Assembly: GCA_030652035.1 (NCBI GenBank)
Contig: JAUSBJ010000048.1
Coordinates: 62,001-126,000 of the forward strand
Direction of reading: 5' to 3'
DNA length: 64,000 nt
Origin: Sulfurimicrobium sp.
GTDB lineage: Bacteria; Pseudomonadota; Gammaproteobacteria; Burkholderiales; Sulfuricellaceae
Position numbers and translations under genes: made by a program. The notes beneath the pieces were generated by a model that did no database searches, was not told the origin of the DNA, and saw only the letters and a list, made by a program, of their open reading frames with translations. Below are positions 15,344 through 24,535 of this stretch, piece after piece (the first letter of the stretch is position 1; each line of letters opens with the position of its first letter).

Positions 15344-17265
15344 TGCTGGGTGAAGAAAGCTTCAACTTCCTTCAGCTCCCGCGTGCGCTTCATCGGCGGC
15401 AGGCTTTGCCAGATGCGCTTGCCGTAGGATTTGGTCAGCATGCGCGGGTCGCAGATCATCAGCACCCCGCGGTCGGTTTCGTCACGAATCAGCCGCCCCG
15501 CGCCCTGCTTCAGGGTGATGACCGCATGCGGCAACTGATATTCCATGAAGGCATTGCGCCCCTCGCGGTTGATTTTCTCGATGCGCGCCGCCAGCACCGG
15601 ATCATCCGGCGGCGAGAACGGCAGCTTGTCGATGATCACCAGCGACAAGGCCGAGCCGCGCACGTCCACCCCTTCCCAGAAGCTCTGGCTGGCCACCAGT
15701 ACCGCATTGCCCAGCTTGCGGAAACGCTCCAGCAGTTCGGTGCGCGAGCCTTCCCCCTGCAGCAGCAGGGGGAATTCCAGCCCCTCCTTGTCGAATGCCT
15801 CCCTGAGCAGGCCATGCGCCTCGCGCATGGCGCGCAGGCTGGTGCAGAGAAAAAATGCCCGCCCGCCGCTGGCCCGGATGACCGGCAAGGCGGCCGCCAC
15901 AACAGACGCGGTGTAGTCGCCGCTGTTGGGATCTGGCAGTCCTTGCGGCGCATACAGGATCGCCTGTTTTTCATAATCGAACGGGCTTTCCCAGTAGCCG
16001 GTGGCCGCTTCCAGCAGCCCCATTTGCCCCTGGTAGTGGCTGAAGTCCCGTTTCACGGCCAGGGTGGCGGAGGTAAAAACCCACGCGCGCGCCTGTCCGG
16101 AGAGCTGCTTGTTGAAAATCTCAGCAATCGAAAGCGGTGTGGCATTCAGTTGCAGCGCATGGCTGAATACCTCTACCCAACGCACGAAATCGAGGTTGGA
16201 CTCGTCCTGCCAGTGGCGCAGCTTGGCAGCCAACTCCTGCCCCCGTTGCCAGCAATGCCCCAGCCCTTCACTGCGTTCGGCCTGTGATTCAAGCAGCTTG
16301 ACCAGTTCGGCGAGGCGCTTGCCCACCCCGGCCAGGGCATCGTTGAAAGCAGGCAGCGCCTGGGCACGCTGCGCCGGCATCCGGCCCGTATCCTGTGAAA
16401 ACACCAGGCGCAAATCGCGCGCGGCTTTTTCCAGGGCCGCCGTGGCATCCGGCAAGGCGGTAAAGTCTTTCGCCGAGGTCATTGCCTCACCCAGGCTATC
16501 GCGCGCCAGCTCCAGAATCTGGCTGGTGCTCAGGGTGTCACCGAAAAACAGGCTGGCTGTTTCCGGCAACTGGTGGGCCTCGTCGAAAATGACGGTATTG
16601 CTGGCCGGCAGCAGTTCCGCCAGTCCCTCGTCGCGCAGCATCACATCGGCGAAGAACAGATGGTGATTGACCACCACCACATCTGCGGCCTGAGCGCGGC
16701 GGCGCGCGTCGAGCACGAAGCAGTCCTTGTGGTAAGCGCACTCCTGGCCCAGGCAGTTATCCCGCGATGAAGTGACGAAGGACCAGATACCGGCATCTTC
16801 CGGCACCGCGCCCAGGCCGCTTTTATCCCCATCGCCGCTGACCTTGGCGTAGCGCTCGATCAGCGGCAGGTATTTGACATCCTCTCGATTGAAGAAGCGG
16901 CCTTCGTTTTTTGCGCGTTCCAGGTGGTAATGACAAACGTAATTGGCGCGCCCCTTGAGCATCGCCACGCTGACGGGAACCTGAAGCGCTGCACGTACGG
17001 CGGGAATGTCGCGGTTGAAAAGCTGGTCCTGCAGGGTCTTGGTACCGGTGGATACAATCACTTTGCCACCTGAAAGCAATGCCGGGATCAGGTAGGCAAA
17101 GGTTTTACCCGTTCCCGTACCAGCCTCGGCAACCAGAACTTCATGTTTTTCAATTGCACCCGCGATGGCACGCGCCATCTCCAGTTGCTGCGGGCGCAGG
17201 CGATAGCCCTCCGCAGCCTGCGCAAGGGGGCCGCTGTCGGAAAATATCAGATCCAGATCGGGCAT
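15340..17265 (-). CDS. DinG/YoaA-family Fe-S DNA helicase
   Basis: A 641-residue XPD-like superfamily 2 helicase. LRPQQLEMARAIAGAI is the Q-motif region, AGTGTGKTFAY is Walker A and DEAHQL is Walker B. Four cysteines fit the iron-sulfur site: YVCHYH, DNCLGQEC and KDCFV. C-terminal motifs include SQSFWEGVDVRG and QGAGRLIRDETDRG (motif VI). The size matches YoaA rather than the longer DinG. It unwinds 5'-3' and helps replication restart. It is located 84 bases after ubiB and overlaps the HIRAN gene by 4 bases. Confidence 0.88.
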   Translation of the reverse strand: MPDLDLIFSDSGPLAQAAEGYRLRPQQLEMARAIAGAIEKHEVLVAEAGTGTGKTFAYLIPALLSGGKVIVSTGTKTLQDQLFNRDIPAVRAALQVPVSVAMLKGRANYVCHYHLERAKNEGRFFNREDVKYLPLIERYAKVSGDGDKSGLGAVPEDAGIWSFVTSSRDNCLGQECAYHKDCFVLDARRRAQAADVVVVNHHLFFADVMLRDEGLAELLPASNTVIFDEAHQLPETASLFFGDTLSTSQILELARDSLGEAMTSAKDFTALPDATAALEKAARDLRLVFSQDTGRMPAQRAQALPAFNDALAGVGKRLAELVKLLESQAERSEGLGHCWQRGQELAAKLRHWQDESNLDFVRWVEVFSHALQLNATPLSIAEIFNKQLSGQARAWVFTSATLAVKRDFSHYQGQMGLLEAATGYWESPFDYEKQAILYAPQGLPDPNSGDYTASVVAAALPVIRASGGRAFFLCTSLRAMREAHGLLREAFDKEGLEFPLLLQGEGSRTELLERFRKLGNAVLVASQSFWEGVDVRGSALSLVIIDKLPFSPPDDPVLAARIEKINREGRNAFMEYQLPHAVITLKQGAGRLIRDETDRGVLMICDPRMLTKSYGKRIWQSLPPMKRTRELKEVEAFFTQQ

Positions 17266-17349
17266 GCGTTATCGAACAAAGGCAATGAAACGCTGTGAGA
17301 GCGTGAAGATATAGTCAATGAGGGTGCGAAGTTTACCGGATTTGCAGCG

Positions 17350-19029
17350 TTAATGACGGTTGGAACGCCAGATCGAAAAAATGATCCAAAGGCTGTTGAA
17401 AAAAGCCAGCAGGAACCCGAGCAATCCGAACAGGGGCAGGCCGAACAGGGTCGGCCCTCCTTCCACCGTCATGACGATGGATGAGCCGATCACCAGGGAA
17501 GCGGTCATGATGGCCATGGTGAGGCGATTGGCACTGTGGTCGATTTGCTGGCCAAAGTGATCCAGGCGTTTCAGGTCCAGTTCGATTTTGAATTTGCCGC
17601 GGCGGACTTCCCGGATCAGGCGGCCAAGATCGCGCGGCAGGCCAGTCAATAACCCATAGAACTCGTTCAGATCCTGTCGCCCGCGTTGCCACAAGGCCGA
17701 GGGCGTGTAACGCTCGCGAATCACATGCACGACAAAGGGTTCCAGATGGCTGACCAGATGGAATTCGGGGTCCAGCTGGCGGCCCAGGCCTTCCAGGGTA
17801 ATCAAAGCCTTGAACAGGAGCGTCAAATCGGATGGCAGCATCAGGGAATGCTCGCGCATGATCATGGTGATTTCTTGCAGCAAGGCACTCAGGCGGATGT
17901 CCTTGAGTTGGACATTTTCGTAGTTCACCACCAGATCAGCGACATCGGCGGCCAGCTTGCTGTCATCCACGCTGGCGTCCCCCACCCACTCCAGCAGGAC
18001 TTCCAGCATGCCCTGTTCGTTGCGGCGTGCCAGGGAAGCAAGCAGATCCACAATCTGGTTGCGCCGCTCATGGGTGAGGCGCCCCACCATGCCAAAATCC
18101 AGCATGGCCAGGCGGTTACCCGGCAAATAAAAAACGTTCCCGGGGTGAGGGTCGGCATGAAAAAACCCATCGATCAGGATCATCTTGAGCACGGCGTCTG
18201 CGCCATGTGAGGCCAGGATTTTGCGATCAAGGCCGGCGGCATCGACTGCGGCGAGGTTGTTGCCGTGAATACCGACCACACGCTGCTGAACATTCATGAC
18301 AGCGCTGGTCCACTCCCAATACACTTTTGGAATCAGGACGGTTTCGTCTGTGGCAAAATTTTGGGCGAAGCGGTCGATATTGCGCGCTTCCATCGCCAGA
18401 TCCAGCTCACGACGCAAGGAACGGGTAAATTCGGCAGCGATATGCACCGGCTGGTATCGTCTCGCTTCGGGCAGTTCGGACTCCAGGAGATGCGCAATAT
18501 GAGCCAGAATGCGCAGGTCGGCCTCAATTTTCTGCTCAATGGCGGGGCGGCGGATTTTAAGGACGACCTCGGTACCATCCTGCAATTGGGCCAGGTGCAC
18601 CTGGGCAATGGAAGCAGCGGCCACCGGCTTGATCTGCACCTCGCGAAAAATTTCAAGCGGAGATGCGCCCAAAACATTGATTAGCTGCGGCAGCAAATCA
18701 TCGAATGGGACGGGAGGGACATCGCTTTGAAGTTTTTCGAATTCACTGATCCAACTGGGTGGGAACATGTCCACCCGGGTGGCCAGCACTTGCCCCAGCT
18801 TGACGAATGTCGGACCCAACTCCTCAAGTGCACGCCGTACCCGCACAGCGGGTTCAAGATGCATGATCTCCTCGGCCTCGGTCCAGTGCAGGATGCGGCC
18901 AGCGCGTTCCAGCACTCCGATGATGCCAAGCCGGCGCGCCACGTCGCCCCATCCGTAGCGGATGAAGACTGCGGTGATTTCGTGCAGGCGTGAAATGTCC
19001 CGCATCACATGCAATGTTTCCAACAGCAT
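17350..19029 (-). CDS. UbiB/ABC1 family atypical kinase-ATPase
   Basis: A 559-residue protein of the ABC1/ADCK/UbiB family: FVKLGQVLATRVDMFPP carries the KxGQ motif, AAASIAQVHLAQL replaces the glycine-rich loop, VVLKIRRP holds the ATP Lys, and HADPHPGN and LDFGMVG are the catalytic and metal motifs. Two C-terminal hydrophobic segments anchor it, as in UbiB. Proteins like this support ubiquinone synthesis or lipid trafficking. No other ubi genes are near, so it may be a paralogue rather than the main UbiB. Confidence 0.82.
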   Translation of the reverse strand: MLLETLHVMRDISRLHEITAVFIRYGWGDVARRLGIIGVLERAGRILHWTEAEEIMHLEPAVRVRRALEELGPTFVKLGQVLATRVDMFPPSWISEFEKLQSDVPPVPFDDLLPQLINVLGASPLEIFREVQIKPVAAASIAQVHLAQLQDGTEVVLKIRRPAIEQKIEADLRILAHIAHLLESELPEARRYQPVHIAAEFTRSLRRELDLAMEARNIDRFAQNFATDETVLIPKVYWEWTSAVMNVQQRVVGIHGNNLAAVDAAGLDRKILASHGADAVLKMILIDGFFHADPHPGNVFYLPGNRLAMLDFGMVGRLTHERRNQIVDLLASLARRNEQGMLEVLLEWVGDASVDDSKLAADVADLVVNYENVQLKDIRLSALLQEITMIMREHSLMLPSDLTLLFKALITLEGLGRQLDPEFHLVSHLEPFVVHVIRERYTPSALWQRGRQDLNEFYGLLTGLPRDLGRLIREVRRGKFKIELDLKRLDHFGQQIDHSANRLTMAIMTASLVIGSSIVMTVEGGPTLFGLPLFGLLGFLLAFFNSLWIIFSIWRSNRH

Positions 19030-19038
19030 GGCAGGCGG

Positions 19039-19698
19039 CTATTTCTTCTGCGTCTGTTGCTGGCTCTTCTCGTGCAAGGCATCGGCCATGCCGGCCAGAA
19101 TACCGCTTGCAAGCGCCGCCAGGCGGCTTGAGACCGTCTGTGCAGCTTCCTGACCGCTCGATTTTCCTGCCTGCAAGGTGGATGTAATACGGTTGCTCAG
19201 GTCACTCAGGCTGGCCTTGACGCTGGCGCCTGTGTCGGTACCGGAATGACGTGCATGCTCCACCGCGGCCTTGAACTCCTGTTTGATCCTGCCGCCCGTA
19301 GTTTCAGCCACCTGACTCAAAATATCGAGAAAAGCCTGCTCTGTGATTTTCAGGTCATCCAGAGCCGGTTGCAGGTCCTGTGTTGAAAAATCCTTGCCCT
19401 GCGAGATCATTTCCTGCAGGGCCAGATGCGTTGCTTGCGCAGTTTTGAGCAAGGCGGCATCGAGGCCGGCAATCGCTGCTGCCAGTGCATCTTTCACCTC
19501 GCCGCTGCGACGCTCCGCTCCCAGGCTCACGCCCTCAGCCACGGAACGCACCACGGAGCGGACCTCGGATGCATCCAGACGCCGCTCCCGCAAAGCTTTA
19601 AGGGTCAAGTCATGCACCCGTGTCCGGATTTCGCCATCATCCTGCATGGATGCACTGGCAGCGGTGACAATCTCTTGTGTCGACATAGGCTGGTTCAT
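19039..19698 (-). CDS. all-helical protein, probably DUF6781-like
   Basis: A 219-residue protein without signal peptide. It is rich in Ala, Gln, Ser and Lys, with long amphipathic helices resembling phasins or apolipoprotein-like repeats (ALAAAIAGLDAALLKTAQATHLALQEM, ..RLAALASGILAGMADALHEK). I believe the family is DUF6781 but this is from memory. It sits 9 bases before ubiB and is the first gene of the minus-strand block, with GGAGAACC just upstream of the ATG. A role with UbiB at membranes or lipid bodies is only a guess from position. Confidence 0.6.
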   Translation of the reverse strand: MNQPMSTQEIVTAASASMQDDGEIRTRVHDLTLKALRERRLDASEVRSVVRSVAEGVSLGAERRSGEVKDALAAAIAGLDAALLKTAQATHLALQEMISQGKDFSTQDLQPALDDLKITEQAFLDILSQVAETTGGRIKQEFKAAVEHARHSGTDTGASVKASLSDLSNRITSTLQAGKSSGQEAAQTVSSRLAALASGILAGMADALHEKSQQQTQKK

Positions 19699-19792
19699 GA
19701 TGGTTCTCCTTTAGAATGAAGATGCTATAGCTATCAGGTTAAAGCATTTTCATTCTTTACAACAGCGCAGTTTCCGGATAAATTACGCCGCC

Positions 19793-20326
19793 ATGAGATT
19801 AAATAAAATTATTGCCGTTGTCTTTTTCCTGACTGCCAGTTCAGCCTTGGCCCAGGAAGGCAGTGAAATCACACCCGCTCCTGAGTCTACGACCAGCACG
19901 CTTGAAACCCGCCATCTTGCCGGCGTCACCGATATGCTCAATTACGCCATGAATCTGATTGGCGTCAATTATAAATACGGCGGCAATCAACCCGCCACGG
20001 GCTTCGATTGCAGCGGCTATGTCAGCCATGTGTTCCGCCAAATGGCTGGACTTTCACTGCCGCACAATGCCTTGGCCATGAGCCGTGTGGGCAAGAAAAT
20101 TTCGCCCGATGAACTGAAGCCAGGCGACCTGGTATTCTTCAACACCCTTAAACGTTCCTTTTCCCATGTGGGCATCTACGTCGGGAATAACCGTTTTATC
20201 CATGCGCCCAGTTCTGGCGGTGGTGTCGAAGTAGCCAGCATGCAGGAAAAATACTGGGTGCAACGTTTCAACGGCGCGCGTCGACTCCTTGTCTTGCAAC
20301 TGCCCGCTGGATTGCTGCACGAATAA
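19793..20326 (+). CDS. NlpC/P60 peptidoglycan endopeptidase
   Basis: A 177-residue secreted cysteine peptidase. The signal peptide ends near SALAQEG, and the C40 domain follows with Cys in GFDCSGYVSHVF, His in SHVGIYVGNNRFIHAPSSGG and YKYGGNQPATG before it. It would cut peptide stems or crosslinks in the periplasm. Its 3' end overlaps the opposing patatin gene by 59 bases, so part of both C-termini is coded on both strands. Confidence 0.88.
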   Translation: MRLNKIIAVVFFLTASSALAQEGSEITPAPESTTSTLETRHLAGVTDMLNYAMNLIGVNYKYGGNQPATGFDCSGYVSHVFRQMAGLSLPHNALAMSRVGKKISPDELKPGDLVFFNTLKRSFSHVGIYVGNNRFIHAPSSGGGVEVASMQEKYWVQRFNGARRLLVLQLPAGLLHE

Positions 20327-21164
20327 GCGGCAGTGCCGCAAGCGCAGCCTTCTCCCCTTCCATGATGGCTTGATGCTTTTGATCAAATCCTGTTGATCCG
20401 ATCGTACCCGTATCCGGGCGAATCACCACATCCGCGCCAGCCAATTCGTACTGCCCTATCGTCTGACCCATAATACTGAAGGTTTGCAGCAGCATATCAA
20501 TACTACCGCTCACCTTGGCATATTTTGGCCTGCTGGAGATATCGACCGCGATTATCACATCAGCGCCAAGGCTGCGAGCCAGCTTGACCGGTATCGGACT
20601 AGTCAGGCCGCCATCAACATATTCCCGCCCATCGATGCTGACTGGCTGAAAAATGCCTGGAACGCTACTGGAAGCACGCACAGCAGCGCCTACATTACCA
20701 CGCCTGAAAGCCGCCATCTCTCCACTACCAAGATCAGTTGCCACGGCGGCAAAAATTTTTCCAAATTGCTCAATGGGTTTGTTGTTCACGGCTCGGTTAA
20801 CAAAATTCTGCAATTGCTCGCCCTTGATGAACCCCCGGGATGGCAAGGTCCAGTCGCCCACACTGCTTTCCTCGAGCTGGAAGGCGATTTTTTGCAGTTC
20901 AAAACCGTTATACCCAGATGCGTAAAGGGCGCCTACCACGCTTCCGGCGCTGGTCCCCGTCACGATCTGCGGGCTGATTCCATGTGACTCGAGTGCCTTG
21001 ATCACGCCGACATGCGCAAACCCTCGCGCCGCGCCGCCACCCAGGGCAAGAGCAATTTTAGGCGCAGCCATCCTGGGCGCTTCGACGGGCTTGATTTCGG
21101 GCGGGATGGTTGCGCAACCTGACAAGGCAAGCAGACAGCCCAGCCCAAACCATAAGTTTCTCAC
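20268..21164 (-). CDS. patatin-like phospholipase, lipoprotein (RssA-like)
   Basis: A 298-residue protein. The N-terminal lipobox is LLALSGCATIP, suggesting a lipid anchor. The patatin domain has ALALGGGAARGFAHVGVI (oxyanion hole), GTSAGSVVGALYASG (nucleophile Ser) and VDGGLTSPIPV (the Asp of the dyad). It should be an acyl hydrolase acting in the envelope. It converges with the NlpC/P60 gene. Confidence 0.85.
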   Translation of the reverse strand: MRNLWFGLGCLLALSGCATIPPEIKPVEAPRMAAPKIALALGGGAARGFAHVGVIKALESHGISPQIVTGTSAGSVVGALYASGYNGFELQKIAFQLEESSVGDWTLPSRGFIKGEQLQNFVNRAVNNKPIEQFGKIFAAVATDLGSGEMAAFRRGNVGAAVRASSSVPGIFQPVSIDGREYVDGGLTSPIPVKLARSLGADVIIAVDISSRPKYAKVSGSIDMLLQTFSIMGQTIGQYELAGADVVIRPDTGTIGSTGFDQKHQAIMEGEKAALAALPLIRAAIQRAVARQGVDARR

Positions 21165-21337
21165 TCCATTTTCTCCATTCTTTTTAAGTCACGCGGCGCA
21201 GAGTAGCGCCATGAACCATAATTTACAACACCGGAGATATCCAGCCCTGTGCAGATAAGCAGTCGAATGCGACAATGGCGTTTGTAAGCCAATATACTTA
21301 TGTTTTTAACACATATATTTCAATAGGTAACGAATTA

Positions 21338-24271
21338 ATGTTCGCACGAAACATGAAGTTCAGCGTAGGCGCCGGTTTTGCGCTGGTGCTGGCGCTGATG
21401 ATCGCTCTGACGGTGGTAGGTCTGAATCAGATGGATGCCATTAACAGCCGCCTGGAACGGATCGTGAACCAAAACAACGTCAAAATCGAACTTGCCACCA
21501 CCATGCGGGATGCGTTGCGCGAACGTGCAATCAGCATGCATTCCATCGTGGTCCTGCACGACCCCTTTACCCAGGATGATGAATTACAGCGATTTTATGA
21601 GTTGGGCTCGACTTTCACCAAGGCACGACAAAAACTCCAGCAGATGATTTCCAACAGTGCCGAAGAATTCGCGCTGGAACAGATCAATACCCTGACCATA
21701 GTGACCCAGCCTATCGTTATCAGGACCATTGAATATGCACTCGATCGCGATAGCGCTTCCGCTTTGGCATTGCTGCAAAAAGAGGCCATCCCCACCCAGA
21801 AAAAATTGCTCAGCGAACTGGACAATCTTCTCATGGAACAGCAGATGGCCAGTCGAAGTGCTGCTGAAGAAGCCGCTCTTTCATACCGGCAGACGGAATG
21901 GTTGATGTTTCTGCTCGGCACAGCGGCTGCGATTTTAGGCATATTCATCGCAACTTTTGTCATCCGCCGGGCCGCTCAGCAAACACTGGAAATTGAAAAA
22001 CAGCAGCTTAAATTCAAGACCCTGTTTGAAACCAACTCCGATGGCATCGTGCTAATGGACCAGAATCATTTTGTGGACTGCAACCCGGCTGCATTGCGCA
22101 TGTTCCAGTTTGATTCAGCGCAGCAATTCACACGCTTGCTGCCCACTGATCTCGGCCCGCCGCTCCAGGCGGATGGCACCCCCACCCAGGTCTACGCCAG
22201 CACTCATATCCGACAGGCCATGGCAGAAGGCCACTGCTACTTCGAATGGCGCGGAAAAAGGGCGGATGGCACTATCTTCCCCGCTGAAATCGCCTTGCAT
22301 TCCATGAACCTGGAAAACCAGGTAATTACGCAGGCAATCATTCGCGACATCACCGAACGCAAGGTTGCCGAGGAAGAGTTACGTCAGGCTTACGATGCTG
22401 CACTTGAAGCCTCGAAGATGAAATCGGAATTCGTGGCCAATGTCAGCCATGAAATACGTACGCCGATGAATGGCATCATTGGCATGATCAGCCTGCTGCT
22501 GGAAACGCCGCTCAGCCATGAGCAAAGGGATTATGCCGAAACCATCAACCAGTCTGCCGTCGCCCTGCTCACCATCATCAATGATATTCTTGACTTCTCC
22601 AAGATCGAAGCAGGCAAACTCGAACTTGATGTAATTGATTTCAATCTGCTGCAAACCGTTGAAAATGTGGCCGCACTGTTTGCTCATCGTGCCCAGAGCA
22701 AGGGTTTGGAACTGATTCCCGATATCGATCCCGCCTTGCCACAACGCCTGCGGGGAGACCCCGGGCGTTTACGCCAAATCCTTGCCAACCTGACCGACAA
22801 CGCCATCAAGTTCACGGATCACGGTGAAGTAATCATAAAGGTTTCCATACGAGAGGAGACATCCACCACACTGCTGATGTATTTCGAAGTGCGGGACACG
22901 GGTATCGGCATCTCACCCCAGGCAGAAAATCGCCTCTTCCAATCCTTTTCACAAGCAGATGGTTCGACTACGCGAAAATATGGTGGCACCGGCTTGGGTC
23001 TGGCCATTTCCAAACAATTAATCGAACTCATGGATGGCGAGATCGGCATGCAAAGCCAGGAAGGGCAAGGCAGCCGCTTCTGGTTTACGGCGCGCCTTGA
23101 GAAGCAAGACAACGCCTCCGCCCAACGGTATGACGATATAAAGTTCAAGGGGATGCAGGCACTTGTTCTGATTCCAAACAACAGCCTGATGCGCGTGGTT
23201 GAAGGCTTGCTCAAGCAATGGGGCATTGCCTGTCATCAAACCATGCCCGTCACTCAGGATGAACATTCCGCACCAGACCTTTTCGATCTGGTCATTCTGG
23301 ATACTTCCAGCCTTGGGGACTTAGGGAAGCTGCTTACACTGGACAAAATCACGTCCTTGTCGGCGAAATGCATCCTGCTCTCGCCTATCACACAGCGGCG
23401 GCAAATAGCCGAACTGCCTGAAGCCATCTACCTCACCAAACCCGTGCATCAGCACCGCCTGCTCGAGGCGGTCCTGGAGGCCACTGGCAAAGCGGCCAGG
23501 CAGATAACCGAGCCCTGCCAAGGCCCGGAGATTGAAAACGTGCCTCCCTCCCAATTGCGTGTATTGGTGGCCGAAGACAACAGCGTCAATCAGAAAGTCA
23601 TACAGCATATGCTGAAAAAGCTCGGCATCGAGCCCGAAATTGTCAGCAACGGGCAAGAAGCGCTCCAGGCCGCGAACCGCTCCGACTACGACCTGATCCT
23701 GATGGATTGCCAGATGCCGGAAATGGATGGCTTTGAAGCCACGGCCGAGATTCGCCGCCAGGAACAGGCCATGGGCACACGCAGGACCATCGTCGCCATG
23801 ACCGCCAACGCCATGCCCGGCGACCGGGAACGTTGCCTGGAAGCGGGCATGGACGATTATCTGGTGAAACCGGTGAACCTCGAGAACCTGGCGAGACTGT
23901 TGCGTGAGATCAATCCATTGCCGTCCATTTTTCAGGCTGCCATTGACGAATCGCGCATGAAAGCCACGCTTGGCAGTGACCCGGCATTTCAGCGTGAAAT
24001 GATCTCACTGTATCTTGACAGTACTCGCCCCATGCTGAAAAAAATCTCCCTGGCACTGGCTGCACATGATCCCCTTGCCTGCAAACGCAGCGCGCATGAA
24101 ATCAAGGGGGCATCCACTTATGTTGCCGCCATGTCCATGGCTGAAAGCGCGCGGCAAATGGAATATGCCGCTCAGGCACTGGACTGGGATGCCGCCTGGC
24201 TACACCTGAAGCAGCTAGAGAGCGGCCTGGATCAAGTAGCCCAGTATCTGGAGAAGATGCCAAGCATATAG
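21338..24271 (+). CDS. hybrid sensor histidine kinase (BarA-like architecture)
   Basis: A 977-residue protein. A membrane helix at about 12-29, a periplasmic four-helix-bundle region to about 188 (like chemoreceptor sensors), a second helix 189-209, PAS 223-340, HisKA with H371 in [12 protein letters not shown], HATPase_c with [17 protein letters not shown], a receiver-like domain, a true receiver ([25 protein letters not shown]), and an HPt domain with [11 protein letters not shown]. The first receiver has lost its acidic pair (ALVLIPNN in place of VDDN), so it is probably a pseudo-receiver. ATG 21338 has AGGTAA upstream, while the earlier in-frame ATG 21275 has none. No response regulator gene is next to it. 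Confidence 0.88.
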   Translation: MFARNMKFSVGAGFALVLALMIALTVVGLNQMDAINSRLERIVNQNNVKIELATTMRDALRERAISMHSIVVLHDPFTQDDELQRFYELGSTFTKARQKLQQMISNSAEEFALEQINTLTIVTQPIVIRTIEYALDRDSASALALLQKEAIPTQKKLLSELDNLLMEQQMASRSAAEEAALSYRQTEWLMFLLGTAAAILGIFIATFVIRRAAQQTLEIEKQQLKFKTLFETNSDGIVLMDQNHFVDCNPAALRMFQFDSAQQFTRLLPTDLGPPLQADGTPTQVYASTHIRQAMAEGHCYFEWRGKRADGTIFPAEIALHSMNLENQVITQAIIRDITERKVAEEELRQAYDAALEASKMKSEFVANVSHEIRTPMNGIIGMISLLLETPLSHEQRDYAETINQSAVALLTIINDILDFSKIEAGKLELDVIDFNLLQTVENVAALFAHRAQSKGLELIPDIDPALPQRLRGDPGRLRQILANLTDNAIKFTDHGEVIIKVSIREETSTTLLMYFEVRDTGIGISPQAENRLFQSFSQADGSTTRKYGGTGLGLAISKQLIELMDGEIGMQSQEGQGSRFWFTARLEKQDNASAQRYDDIKFKGMQALVLIPNNSLMRVVEGLLKQWGIACHQTMPVTQDEHSAPDLFDLVILDTSSLGDLGKLLTLDKITSLSAKCILLSPITQRRQIAELPEAIYLTKPVHQHRLLEAVLEATGKAARQITEPCQGPEIENVPPSQLRVLVAEDNSVNQKVIQHMLKKLGIEPEIVSNGQEALQAANRSDYDLILMDCQMPEMDGFEATAEIRRQEQAMGTRRTIVAMTANAMPGDRERCLEAGMDDYLVKPVNLENLARLLREINPLPSIFQAAIDESRMKATLGSDPAFQREMISLYLDSTRPMLKKISLALAAHDPLACKRSAHEIKGASTYVAAMSMAESARQMEYAAQALDWDAAWLHLKQLESGLDQVAQYLEKMPSI

Positions 24272-24370
24272 GCAGCGTCTTGAGTTCGGCCATAATCAAC
24301 CCGCCCAGGGCGCATGGATTTGCCAGCAACTGGAATTGATTTATTCAAGTCAAACTAACGCTGATGAGAC

Positions 24371-24394
24371 AGGCGGGAGTCTTCTCAGCCGCCT
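24371..24394. terminator. hairpin about 100 bases after the hybrid kinase
   Basis: AGGCGG-GAG pairs with CTC-(AG)-CCGCCT around a TCTT loop. No T-run follows. It may be a terminator or another structured element in the 264-base gap before the protease, in which nothing else was seen. Confidence 0.35.
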
Positions 24395-24535
24395 GATATA
24401 CAAGCAGACAAATAAGCGATTACAGGACGTGCCATTGAGTAAAAAAAAGTAATGATACTCTGCACTGGTTTTCTATATGCTAATCGCTTGAATTCGGCAT
24501 TGGCCAGCACCAATCAGATCAGGAGATAAAGAATC

